Source: an uncultured Enhydrobacter sp. (GTDB taxonomy: Bacteria; Pseudomonadota; Gammaproteobacteria; Pseudomonadales; Moraxellaceae). Taken from it: DNA of 64,000 nt. The position numbers and the translations under genes are program-made. Positions within the stretch are counted from its first letter, which is position 1. Each line of letters begins with the position of its first letter. The stretch spans positions 15,030-79,029 of the forward strand of contig CAMIOS010000009.1 of assembly GCA_946222995.1 (NCBI GenBank), written 5' to 3'. Shown piece after piece: positions 16,506 to 25,086 of this stretch. The notes below the pieces were generated by a model. That model was not told the DNA's origin. It saw only the letters and a list, made by a program, of their open reading frames with translations, and searched no databases.

Positions 16506-17663
16506 ATGAAAAACTACCTCCCCAAGGGCTGGCAATTTGACACCACCCAACTTCCCACAGACACCGAAGGCAAATGGCTATTCCCACCCCTTGTCGATTT
16601 ATGTGCCCGCCTCCGAGAACCAGGTCACCAATCCCACGGCACACTCAAATCCGAAGGCACCTCCGCCCGCCAAAACGGCTTTTTACACGTCGTCATGCCA
16701 CCCGACACCCAGCCCGTGTTAGAAAATGGCTCACTCCTAGCGGGCTTGCGAGAACGAGCCTATCAAGATGGCGGAATTTGTCTGCATCTACTCGGCGCGA
16801 TGACCGCAGGACTAGAGGGCGAAAAACCCGCCAATATGCTAGGTCTCAAGCAAGGCGGGGCAATCGGCGTAAGTAACGCCCGCCACGGCTTTGCCAATGA
16901 TGATGTCCTGTTGCAAGCCCTTGAATATGCCGCTACTTTTGGCATTAAAGTGTTTTTTTATCCCGACGAGCCGACGTTATCCAAAAACGGGGTCGCCCAC
17001 GACGGCTATATTGCAAGCTATCACGGCTTGGCAGGGATACCGTGGATCGCTGAAACGGTGGCTTTATCAAAACAGCTACTCATCGTTGAAGAAACAGGCG
17101 TATCGGCTCACTTTAGCCAGCTTACCACCAAATCATCCATTGACCTGATGCGTTGGGCAAAACAAAAAGGTTTGCCTGTCACCTGTGATGTCGCCATGCA
17201 CCAACTGCACTTGACTGATGATGCCTTGATTGGCTTTAACTCGCTTGCCTATGTATTACCGCCGTTACGCAGTAATACCGACAAAAAAGCCCTGCTCGAA
17301 GGATTGCAAGATGGTACGATTGATGCGATTTGTAGCCATCACGAACCCCTTGCCAAAACCGCCAAACAAGCCCCGTTTGCCGAGTGTAAAGCAGGGATTA
17401 GCAACTTTGATACCTTTATGGGATTGGGCTGTGAATTGGTAAGAAATGGCGTTTTGACGGCCGAACAACTGGTGGAAAAAGTCTGTCTAAACCCTGCCAA
17501 CATTGCCGGCATTACAGAAATTTATCAACAAAAAGGCGGTGCGGTGCTGATCGACCCGAATTTAACCTGGACAGTCAGCAAAGACAGCATGCTATCACAA
17601 GGTAAAAATACGCCGTTTATCAATAGCGAATTGACAGGTAAGATCGAAAACGTATTTTTCTAA
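16506..17663 (+). CDS. pyrC': inactive dihydroorotase-like protein PyrC', ATCase partner
   Basis: The 385-residue protein is clearly of the dihydroorotase/amidohydrolase family (PPLVDLCARLREPGHQ, GAIGVSNARHG, CSHHEPL). However, the first metal-binding motif HxH after VD is replaced by Cys-Ala-Arg, and the late DHAPH-type motif is SHHEP. It should therefore be non-catalytic, as are the PyrC' subunits of Pseudomonas that assemble with PyrB into a dodecameric aspartate carbamoyltransferase. A true dihydroorotase must be encoded elsewhere. AAGG lies before the ATG, and a strong terminator follows. Confidence 0.88.
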   Translation: MKNYLPKGWQFDTTQLPTDTEGKWLFPPLVDLCARLREPGHQSHGTLKSEGTSARQNGFLHVVMPPDTQPVLENGSLLAGLRERAYQDGGICLHLLGAMTAGLEGEKPANMLGLKQGGAIGVSNARHGFANDDVLLQALEYAATFGIKVFFYPDEPTLSKNGVAHDGYIASYHGLAGIPWIAETVALSKQLLIVEETGVSAHFSQLTTKSSIDLMRWAKQKGLPVTCDVAMHQLHLTDDALIGFNSLAYVLPPLRSNTDKKALLEGLQDGTIDAICSHHEPLAKTAKQAPFAECKAGISNFDTFMGLGCELVRNGVLTAEQLVEKVCLNPANIAGITEIYQQKGGAVLIDPNLTWTVSKDSMLSQGKNTPFINSELTGKIENVFF

Positions 17664-17668
17664 TTCTA

Positions 17669-17699
17669 AAAAAAGCGACACAAAATGGGTCGCTTTTTT
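17669..17699 (+). terminator. bidirectional rho-independent terminator after pyrC'
   Basis: AAAAAAGCGAC and GTCGCTTTTTT form a perfect 11-bp stem with A- and T-runs on its two sides. It can end both pyrC' and the convergent small gene at 17712-17837. Confidence 0.88.
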
Positions 17700-17711
17700 G
17701 AAAAATTGGCA

Positions 17712-17837
17712 TTATTTTTGTTGGGTAGCAGCAGATTTTGTGGTGTCAACATGCCGGTGTTTATGCCCGCCACAAGCGTACCTTATCGATGATAATGCCA
17801 CACTGCTAGCAATAAGAGTAACAATCAATTTTTTCAT
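17712..17837 (-). CDS. small exported peptide, 41 residues, histidine-rich centre
   Basis: A GAGG ribosome binding site lies 6 bp before the ATG at 17837. The product begins MKKLIVTLIASSVALSS, a good signal sequence, then RYACGGHKHRHVDTTKSAAT and ends QQK. The Cys could be a lipidation site, but the -3 position is Arg, so the lipobox is poor. The HKHRH cluster suggests metal binding. The coding signal is supported by start, ribosome binding site, signal sequence and a shared terminator with pyrC'. I do not recognise the family. Confidence 0.6.
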   Translation of the reverse strand: MKKLIVTLIASSVALSSIRYACGGHKHRHVDTTKSAATQQK

Positions 17838-17975
17838 AATGACCTCGAGTCATAACAGTAAAGGTTAAGTAATTGAATGTCTATTGTACGCTATTTTAGC
17901 GCAAGTAGGCGAACGTTAATTTTATTAAGCCAAATTTTTTAACACGTTTTATCTTTTATCAGTTAGGATATTGTT

Positions 17976-18497
17976 TTGTCTATTTTTCATTCATCGATAC
18001 CGCCATCTCATGTTGAGCCAAAATCCGCAAGCCGACCCAATCAGTCAATTATTTTGGTATCGGTTTATGAGATTATCAAAGGCGGATTTGCGCTAATTTT
18101 TGCCTTAATGGTTTTTTTGTGGCATGACAAATTGCCGTCTTTGGTCGCACAATTTACCTATATTTTGCATCAGTTGCTTGGCTCGTTACTTGCCGCGCAA
18201 ATTGATAATTTGAACCATTTGGCAAGTGTGGCAAATAGCAATTGGCAAAAGGCGTTTGCGATGGTGGTAGGCTATGCGCTTTTGCGGTTTATTGAGGCGT
18301 ATGGCTTATATAAAGATAAAACGTGGGCGTATTGGTATAGCGTGTTAGGCTATGCGATTTTTGTACCGGTTGAGTTATATTATTTGGTGGTAAAGCCGTT
18401 TGATTGGGTACATTTGGCAGTATTTTTATTTAATTTGGTGGTGGTGGTAATTGTGTACCGCAATATGCAGCAAAAAGGGCTGATCGGAAGCGCGTGA
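17976..18497 (+). CDS. DUF2127 family membrane protein
   Basis: This is a 173-residue protein with four hydrophobic segments (VYEIIKGGFALIFALMVFLW, ending in VHLAVFLFNLVVVVIVYRNM). The segments ALLRFIEAYGLYKDKTWAYW and VPVELYYLV are typical of DUF2127 proteins. The start is TTG at 17976 with AGGA 9 bp upstream; no nearby ATG is available. Function is unknown. It stands alone between the small peptide gene and tyrA-aroA. Confidence 0.8.
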   Translation: MSIFHSSIPPSHVEPKSASRPNQSIILVSVYEIIKGGFALIFALMVFLWHDKLPSLVAQFTYILHQLLGSLLAAQIDNLNHLASVANSNWQKAFAMVVGYALLRFIEAYGLYKDKTWAYWYSVLGYAIFVPVELYYLVVKPFDWVHLAVFLFNLVVVVIVYRNMQQKGLIGSA

Positions 18498-18537
18498 TTC
18501 TTCAAGTATTTTTCGACAAAATGTAGTACAGTAGCAT

Positions 18538-18546
18538 TGCTAAAAT
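18538..18546 (+). promoter_or_regulatory. candidate extended -10 element for tyrA-aroA
   Basis: TG-C-TAAAAT lies 57 bp before the start codon. No matching -35 at proper spacing was found, as at ubiB and nadK. Confidence 0.35.
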
Positions 18547-18603
18547 GAATGCTAACATCCATACCAAAATAATATTGTTACAACTAGGTAAAATTTTCTA
18601 AAA

Positions 18604-20865
18604 ATGTTCCAAAAAGTATGTATTATCGGCTTAGGACTGATCGGGGCAAGTCTGGCACAAGCCGTGCTTGACCACCATCTCGCCCGCCAAATCGTCGCCT
18701 GTGACTTTCACCAAGCCAGCCTAGATATTGCCTTACAAGACGGCTTAATCGTAAAAGGCTCAACCGTCCTTGCCGAGGTACTAACCGACTGTGATTTAAT
18801 CGTGATTGCCGTGCCTGTCAAGGCGGTGTTACCGATTTTTCGCCAACTTGCCACCGCCCAACAACAAAACATGCTAGCGGATAACTGTATTATTACCGAT
18901 GTGTGTAGCACCAAGCAAAACATCATCGAAGCGGCTCACCAAGCTTGCATTGATATCGGCATTGCTGATTTTAATTTTGTCCCCGCCCATCCCATCGCCG
19001 GGGCGGAAAATTCGGGCGTACAGGCTCGAGATGGCAACTTGTTTAACCATCGCCACATTATTATTTGCCCCGAGCCAACGACGCAACGTGATGCTGTTAC
19101 TAAAATCACCGCACTTTGGCAAGCCATCGGGGCAGAAGTCAGTGAAATGTCGCCTGCCGACCATGACCGAGTGCTAGCCCATACCAGTCATTTACCGCAT
19201 TTATTGGCGTTTAATCTGGTCACCCAACTTGCCAATCACAATGATAACTTGAATATCTTTCGCTATGCGGCAGGCGGATTTCGGGATTTTAGCCGGATTG
19301 CCGCCAGCGACCCGACCATGTGGCACGATATTTTTTTGGCAAATAAAACCGCCATTTTACAAGCCATTGATGACTATGAATGCCATTTAACCCAATTAAA
19401 AAATTTAATCATTCAGGATAACTCACCGCAAATCATTGCCCAACTGACCGAAGCCCGCCATGCTCGCCGTCACTTTGGACATATGCTCAATAACCACCAA
19501 TACGCCAAACAAATGGAACTGACCGCTATGAAACAAACCTATATTATCGCCCCATCGACCACCTTTACCGGCACCCACACCGTCGCAGGGGATAAATCCA
19601 TCTCGCATCGCTCAATTATGTTTGGTAGCCTTGCCAATGGCGTGACCACGGTGACAGGCTTTTTAGAGGGGGAGGATGCGTTATCGACCTTACAAGCCTT
19701 TGTCGATATGGGTGTAAAAATCGAGCGTGATGGCGATAAGGTGGTGATTCATGGCGTGGGGTTGCATGGCTTAAAAGCCCCCAAAGCCCCGCTGTATATG
19801 GGCAACTCAGGCACCAGTATGCGGTTATTATCGGGGATTTTATCCGCTCAAAAATTCGACAGCGTGATGACAGGCGATGCCAGTCTATCCAAACGACCGA
19901 TGGAGCGTGTCGCCAAACCCTTACGGAAAATGGGCGCAAAAGTGCAAACCACGGGCGAAAAAGGCACGCCACCGGTGAGTATTACCGGTAATCAAACCTT
20001 AAAAGGGATTACTTACGATATGCCAATGGCGTCCGCGCAAGTCAAATCTTGCTTATTGTTGGCGGGACTGTGGGCAGAAGGTACAACCACGATTTCCGAG
20101 CCAGAAGTCACCCGTGACCACACCGAGCGTATGCTCACCGCTTTTGGTTATCCCGTCAGCAAAGATGGTAATAAAATCAGCGTAACAGGGGGCGGTGAAT
20201 TGACCGCTTGCGACATTGCGGTGCCGGCGGACATTTCAAGTGCGGCGTTTTTTATGGTGGCAGGGGCGATTGCCAAGCAAGGCGACGTTACCATTAAACA
20301 AGTCGGCATTAATCCCACCCGCACAGGCGTGATTGATATTTTAAAACTGATGGGCGCAGCTATCAGCTTACACAATGAAAACGTGGTCGGCGGTGAGCCG
20401 GTCGCTGACGTGGTAGTAAAATCGTCTAAACTAAAAGGTATCACCATTCCCGAACACCTTGTCCCGCTGGCGATTGATGAATTTCCTGTGTTGTTTATCG
20501 CGGCAAGTTGTGCTACGGGCAAAACCGTCCTACATGGGGCGGCAGAATTGCGGGTAAAAGAATCTGACCGTATTCAAGTCATGGCGGATGGGCTAAAAAC
20601 CTTGGACATTGAGTGTACGGTACTGGATGATGGCATTGAGATTATCGGAAAGGGCGACTTAGCCCAAAATGGGCAGCCCGTATTTGGCGGCGGTGAAATT
20701 GAATGTCACCACGACCATCGCATTGCGATGAGCTTTACTGTGGCAAGCCTGCGGGCAAGTGATACCATTACCATTCATGGTACCGAAACGGTGAATACCA
20801 GTTTTCCAAACTTTGCCCAACTTGTCAATAAAGCGGGATTAAATGTGAAAGTAGAAACCGCTTAA
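18604..20865 (+). CDS. tyrA-aroA: fused prephenate dehydrogenase / 3-phosphoshikimate 1-carboxyvinyltransferase
   Basis: The 753-residue fusion has an N-terminal TyrA domain (residues about 1-300): Rossmann motif IIGLGLIGASLA, then VPAHPIAGAENSGV and AHTSHLPHLLAFNL. The C-terminal AroA (EPSP synthase) domain runs from about residue 311: TVAGDKSISHRSIMFG for PEP and shikimate-3-phosphate, GNSGTSMRLLSGIL, and KESDRIQVMADGL. It makes hydroxyphenylpyruvate and EPSP, two steps of aromatic amino acid synthesis. The same fusion is known in Acinetobacter and Pseudomonas. An internal Met309 precedes the AroA domain, but I see no sign it is used. Confidence 0.95.
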   Translation: MFQKVCIIGLGLIGASLAQAVLDHHLARQIVACDFHQASLDIALQDGLIVKGSTVLAEVLTDCDLIVIAVPVKAVLPIFRQLATAQQQNMLADNCIITDVCSTKQNIIEAAHQACIDIGIADFNFVPAHPIAGAENSGVQARDGNLFNHRHIIICPEPTTQRDAVTKITALWQAIGAEVSEMSPADHDRVLAHTSHLPHLLAFNLVTQLANHNDNLNIFRYAAGGFRDFSRIAASDPTMWHDIFLANKTAILQAIDDYECHLTQLKNLIIQDNSPQIIAQLTEARHARRHFGHMLNNHQYAKQMELTAMKQTYIIAPSTTFTGTHTVAGDKSISHRSIMFGSLANGVTTVTGFLEGEDALSTLQAFVDMGVKIERDGDKVVIHGVGLHGLKAPKAPLYMGNSGTSMRLLSGILSAQKFDSVMTGDASLSKRPMERVAKPLRKMGAKVQTTGEKGTPPVSITGNQTLKGITYDMPMASAQVKSCLLLAGLWAEGTTTISEPEVTRDHTERMLTAFGYPVSKDGNKISVTGGGELTACDIAVPADISSAAFFMVAGAIAKQGDVTIKQVGINPTRTGVIDILKLMGAAISLHNENVVGGEPVADVVVKSSKLKGITIPEHLVPLAIDEFPVLFIAASCATGKTVLHGAAELRVKESDRIQVMADGLKTLDIECTVLDDGIEIIGKGDLAQNGQPVFGGGEIECHHDHRIAMSFTVASLRASDTITIHGTETVNTSFPNFAQLVNKAGLNVKVETA

Positions 20866-21013
20866 TGGATTATTCCACGTTCAAATATCATCCGAATTAT
20901 AGAATTTTTATTGGAACATTTATCTGATAATGGGGATTTAGTGGGCTGTCTATTTATTTGTATAAATGGTGGTAAACATCGTTGACACATAGACGCCAGT
21001 TGAAAAATAAGAA

Positions 21014-21973
21014 ATGAATAAGCAAAATACCGAAATCACTACGATAAATAGCGAACTGCCGACAAGGGCGGTGGATATCAGTGACCACGAAAGACCTAAC
21101 GTTGTGACCACACCCAAAGGTATCGTCACTGCCTTAACCGCCTTTTTGATTTGGGGATTTTTTCCGCTGTATTTTAAATTGCTCAAAAATTATGACGCCA
21201 CTGAGATCATCGGGCATCGTATTATTTGGACATTTTTTACCATTTTGGCAATTTTAGTTATTACCAAACAGTGGCAATGGCTGACCACCATCAAACAAAA
21301 TCCCAAATGGCTCCTATTTACCGCCATCTCGGGGGCAATTATCTCGATTAACTGGCTGGTATATGTGTGGGCGGTTAACCATAACCAAATTTTAGAAGCA
21401 AGTCTTGGCTACTACATCGGGCCTTTGATGGGAATTTTGCTGTCGCTTGTGGTGTTAAAAGAGCGATTACGCCCGTTACAATGGCTTGCCGTTCTACTTG
21501 CTGCCATTGGCGTGGCCATACAACTTGTGATGCTTGGTAAATTGCCGTGGGTATCGCTGCTGCTTGCCAGTAGTTTTTCGGTGTATGGGCTAATGCATCG
21601 CCACACGCCACTTAATGCATTGTCAGCGATGTTTATCGAAACCGCGATTTTGGTGCCTGTATTTCTCGCTTGGTTTGCCATGCACGATGTGGCAAGTAGC
21701 CACTTGGCGTTTTGGGCGTCGCCTTCGATTTTTTTGTTGATGTTGGCAGGTCCGATTACTTTGATACCGCTACTCATGTTTAATAAAGCCACCAAAATGG
21801 TCAACTATAGCTTGTTAAGCTTTATGAATTATTTGACCCCCTCGATGATTTTTTTATTGGCGATCTGGTTGTATCATGAGCGGTTTAATATTAGTAAAAT
21901 GGTGACGTTCGCCTTTATTTGGACAGGCTTGGCTTTTTTTAGCTATGATTTGATAAAAAATCGCAAAAATTAG
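21014..21973 (+). CDS. rarD: RarD, EamA-family transporter
   Basis: The 319-residue protein has ten predicted membrane segments in two EamA halves. It shows the RarD signature GIVTALTAFLIWGFFPLYFK near the start, the EIIGHRIIW segment and WLVYVWAVNHNQILEASLGY. RarD was named after chloramphenicol sensitivity, but the true substrate is unknown. A soluble N-terminal stretch of about 35 residues precedes the first helix. It is not clearly in an operon with folB, 49 bp downstream, although the spacing allows it. Confidence 0.9.
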   Translation: MNKQNTEITTINSELPTRAVDISDHERPNVVTTPKGIVTALTAFLIWGFFPLYFKLLKNYDATEIIGHRIIWTFFTILAILVITKQWQWLTTIKQNPKWLLFTAISGAIISINWLVYVWAVNHNQILEASLGYYIGPLMGILLSLVVLKERLRPLQWLAVLLAAIGVAIQLVMLGKLPWVSLLLASSFSVYGLMHRHTPLNALSAMFIETAILVPVFLAWFAMHDVASSHLAFWASPSIFLLMLAGPITLIPLLMFNKATKMVNYSLLSFMNYLTPSMIFLLAIWLYHERFNISKMVTFAFIWTGLAFFSYDLIKNRKN

Positions 21974-22022
21974 GAATTTATAACCCATAATAAAGGTAAC
22001 ACATAATCAGAGTGAGAACCCT

Positions 22023-22469
22023 ATGACCATGCACGAATCGTTATACTCGGCTGCCGATGCGTTGGCAAAAGTGAGTAACCGCCCCACGCCTGCAACCTTG
22101 ACAGGCAATTCGACGGATACCGTATTTATTAAAGGGTTAAAAGTCGATGCGGTGATTGGCGTATTTGAATGGGAACAACAGATTACCCAACCGCTCATCT
22201 TTGATATTGAAATGGTTGGCTGTCAATACCAAGCCTCGCAAACCGATGATATTAAAGACGCCATAAACTACAAAAGCGTGAGTGAGCGGGTGGCAGAAGT
22301 GAGCATCGCTAACAAAGTTGCCTTGCTAGAGCGTTTGGCTCAATTGGTAGCGACCATGATTTTGACCGAATTTGCCCCCGAAAAAGTGACAGTCACCATT
22401 CATAAACCCACCGCCATCAAAGAAGCGGACAGCGTGGGGGTAAAAATTACCCGTTTTTTACAAAACTAA
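22023..22469 (+). CDS. folB: dihydroneopterin aldolase
   Basis: FolB splits dihydroneopterin into hydroxymethyl-dihydropterin and glycolaldehyde in folate synthesis. The segments FIKGLKVDAVIGVFEWE, DAINYKSVSERV and VALLERLAQLVATMI match the family, including the catalytic lysine near the end (VTIHKPTAI). The 148-residue chain has about 35 extra N-terminal residues; a second ATG at 22029 is possible. The folK-like gene follows after 42 bp, the usual pathway partner. Confidence 0.92.
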   Translation: MTMHESLYSAADALAKVSNRPTPATLTGNSTDTVFIKGLKVDAVIGVFEWEQQITQPLIFDIEMVGCQYQASQTDDIKDAINYKSVSERVAEVSIANKVALLERLAQLVATMILTEFAPEKVTVTIHKPTAIKEADSVGVKITRFLQN

Positions 22470-22511
22470 TGAAAAATGGGATATATAAAAATAGCCTAAG
22501 CAAATATTTTT

Positions 22512-23066
22512 ATGCAAATTGAAAAGCACATGCCACAGCCCAGCCATTTATTGATACAAGCCTGTATATTATCGCTCGCCAGTAATCAACAGCCTACCAA
22601 AAATTTAGCAATTGCTCGGCAACAGCTAAGTAGGCTTGGAAATATTTATGTCAGCTCAACCTCAGTCAGCCCAAGTGATGCCAAGCAATTGGCAACTTGT
22701 CACGCCTCATCCTATATTGATTATCATAACCAAGTCGCTTTTTGGGTATTACATCAAGCCACCAGTTATTTGGATGTGGTTCAACTTACCAAAGCCATTG
22801 AACAACAAGCCAATCGTGGACAATTTGCCAAGCCATTGGTGACACTAGATATCGATATTATTGCGATTCAGCCCGTCAGCTTGGACACTATTGACGATCT
22901 TAATCAAAAGCTCATCGATGAAAAAGGACAGGCGTTTATCAAGTTGGATAAAGCCGTCAATTGGTTTGGCGTGGCACGACGATTTCCATTACCAAGCTAC
23001 GATAAAGCAGGATTGGCAAATTTAGCCCGCACCCAACCATTAGAGTTTTTGGCTGACTTCATTTAA
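22512..23066 (+). CDS. degenerate 6-hydroxymethyl-7,8-dihydropterin pyrophosphokinase-like protein
   Basis: The 184-residue protein aligns along the HPPK fold: LSLASNQQPTKN (normally LGSN), the YHNQVAFW segment with the pterin-binding Asn, the metal-binding LDIDII, and a C-terminal RRFPLP segment. The conserved signature before the Asp pair, normally WGPRTLDLD, reads KPLVTLDID. The catalytic-loop Arg is therefore Val and the Gly-Pro is lost. It follows folB by 42 bp. It may be a weak or specialised FolK, or a non-catalytic paralogue with the working enzyme elsewhere. Confidence 0.7.
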   Translation: MQIEKHMPQPSHLLIQACILSLASNQQPTKNLAIARQQLSRLGNIYVSSTSVSPSDAKQLATCHASSYIDYHNQVAFWVLHQATSYLDVVQLTKAIEQQANRGQFAKPLVTLDIDIIAIQPVSLDTIDDLNQKLIDEKGQAFIKLDKAVNWFGVARRFPLPSYDKAGLANLARTQPLEFLADFI

Positions 23067-23081
23067 AAAGTAGTCAAAAAA

Positions 23082-24824
23082 TCACTCCTCACACCCACCG
23101 ATTCCCAATTTTTTCATGCGATAGCGTAATGAGCGAAAGGTCGTATTTAGTAATTTAGCCGCTTGGGTTTTATTGCCGCCGCTTTGATTAAGCGCCGCCA
23201 TGATAAGCTGGCGTTCTTGATTCAGTAAATACCCTTCTAAGCCTTCAGACGGTAAATGGGTAAGATTGGGCGCGGCAACCAGTGTGGATGGAGTATTGCA
23301 GATATGCGGCGCTGGGGTTGGGGTAGGTGACATGATATTAGCCGACATCGGTGGCAGAGTCTGGATGATATTGTCGTTTTGCTTGGGCTTTGCAACAGTG
23401 ATACTAGGCTTGATGGTGATGTTGGCATCAAAATTTCCCGTGCCGTATGCCGAAGCGTTGATGGTTTTTTGGCCAGATGGTCCAAGGGTGCTATGTAGGG
23501 TAGTGGCTGTCATCACCTTGTTTTGTTTAGCTGGCTCACTAGAAACAGGCAAAATTGGCAAATCTTCGCCGTTTTGAGGTGGCTGGTCTAATAGGCCGGC
23601 ATCAGTGTCAATAACGAGCTGTGGATAAGTAGAGTGTAAACCATCCGATGCAAGGGTATGATTTGCATTGGGCTGTAAGTTAAGATGCGGTGCGTCAATC
23701 TGCAAGCCATCTGACAATGTGATTGCTCGCTCCAAAATATTACGCAATTCGCGAACATTCCCCGAATACGAATGGCTTAAGAGGGCTTGTTTGGCAATTT
23801 TGGTCAATTCGGGCGTGTGTTCAAGCCCCCAATCTTTGGCAATCAATTGCAAAAAATGCTCGGCAAGCATCGGCACATCATCACGGCGGTCATTAAGGCT
23901 GGGAAGTTTGACCTCGATGACATCGATACGGTAGTACAAATCTTGGCGAAATTCGCCTTTTTCAACCAATTTTGCTAAATCTTTGTGCGTGGCAGATAAC
24001 AGACGAACATCCACGGCAATTTCTTGCGTGCTACCAATCGGGCGTATCTTTTTTTCCTGAATGGCTCGTAGTAGTTTGACTTGCATGGGTAACGGCAAAT
24101 CCGCCACCTCGTCCAAAAATAACGTACCGCCATTGGCTTGTTGAAACAAGCCTTCCTTATCGGATGTTGCCCCTGTAAAGCTGCCCTTTTTGTGCCCAAA
24201 AAACTCACTTTCCATCAGCTCTGAGGGTATCGCCCCACAGTTAACCGGCACAAAACTTGCCGAGCTTCTTGGGCTTAATTGATGAATCAGCTTGGCAACC
24301 ACCTCTTTTCCTGTTCCAGATTCGCCCCACAAAAAAACTGGCGCTTGGCTGCGGGCGAGTTTTTGGATGGTTGCTTTGAGTTGTAAAATCGCAGGGGACT
24401 GACCGATCAGCGTGTCGGCAAACAAGTCGGGCGTTTCTTCGGTTTGTTGCTCTTGGGCATCATGAGCCACTTTGATAGCATTTTCCACCAGTTGACGCAA
24501 GCGTGGCAATTCAAGCGGTTTATTGACAAAATCAAAAGCACCAAGCTTCAAAGCCTCAATCGCCAAGTCCATACTGCCATGCGCGGTAATCACCGCAACC
24601 GGCGTGGCAGGGTAGGTTTTGGCAATCAGTTTGACAATATCTAAACCCGAGCCATCAGGCAGGCGTAAGTCGGTCAAGCAAAAATCAAAGCTGTGCTGTG
24701 CCAAAAAATTAACGGCTGTTGCGTAATCATAAGCCACCATTGACTCAATCTGCATCCGCTTTAACGTCATCTGCATTAGGCGGCATAAATCGACTTCATC
24801 ATCAATGATTAACGCTTTTGGCAT
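23082..24824 (-). CDS. pilR: PilR-like sigma-54-dependent response regulator
   Basis: The 580-residue regulator has a receiver domain (phosphoacceptor Asp52 in FCLTDLRLPDG), an AAA+ domain with GESGTGKE (167-174), GSFTGA (214-219) and Walker B TLFLDEV, and a C-terminal Fis-type helix-turn-helix (NKTQAAKLLNTTFRSLRYRM). The closest known pattern is PilR, which activates pilin transcription with PilS. A long Pro/Thr/Asn-rich linker (about residues 385-530) separates AAA+ and helix-turn-helix. No pilS sensor gene lies next to it: upstream is a 262-bp gap and the divergent rnz. The symbol is therefore likely but not certain. Confidence 0.8.
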   Translation of the reverse strand: MPKALIIDDEVDLCRLMQMTLKRMQIESMVAYDYATAVNFLAQHSFDFCLTDLRLPDGSGLDIVKLIAKTYPATPVAVITAHGSMDLAIEALKLGAFDFVNKPLELPRLRQLVENAIKVAHDAQEQQTEETPDLFADTLIGQSPAILQLKATIQKLARSQAPVFLWGESGTGKEVVAKLIHQLSPRSSASFVPVNCGAIPSELMESEFFGHKKGSFTGATSDKEGLFQQANGGTLFLDEVADLPLPMQVKLLRAIQEKKIRPIGSTQEIAVDVRLLSATHKDLAKLVEKGEFRQDLYYRIDVIEVKLPSLNDRRDDVPMLAEHFLQLIAKDWGLEHTPELTKIAKQALLSHSYSGNVRELRNILERAITLSDGLQIDAPHLNLQPNANHTLASDGLHSTYPQLVIDTDAGLLDQPPQNGEDLPILPVSSEPAKQNKVMTATTLHSTLGPSGQKTINASAYGTGNFDANITIKPSITVAKPKQNDNIIQTLPPMSANIMSPTPTPAPHICNTPSTLVAAPNLTHLPSEGLEGYLLNQERQLIMAALNQSGGNKTQAAKLLNTTFRSLRYRMKKLGIGGCEE

Positions 24825-25086
24825 GGCTTTTCCTTTATCATAGCAAACAAGTGTTTGAATATATAAAAACTAAGCTAAAATTATAGCATAGACTGACCGC
24901 TTTCATCAGGCTATTCGCCACTGTAATGGGGCGTTTTATCCACGCTTGGCCAAACTTCACTCACCAAATTTGGCTAAGTATCCAACCATAAATATTTCGA
25001 CAAAGCTATTAAAGCGCTTTATGATAAATGGCTGATTTAAACCAGCTTAATATAATAAGTCAGCGTGATTAATGATAGGATACCGC

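Noticed and set aside
16574..16876. Plus-strand Arg/Pro/Thr-rich frame inside pyrC'
   Set aside because: Composition of a shifted frame over a well-conserved gene.
20950..21186. Minus-strand frame of 78 codons with hydrophobic stretches at the rarD start
   Set aside because: Its hydrophobic stretch is largely the complement of the rarD N-terminal coding region; no ribosome binding site or family match.
24895..25050. Possible remnant of pilS upstream of pilR
   Set aside because: None of the frames in the gap shows histidine-kinase motifs.
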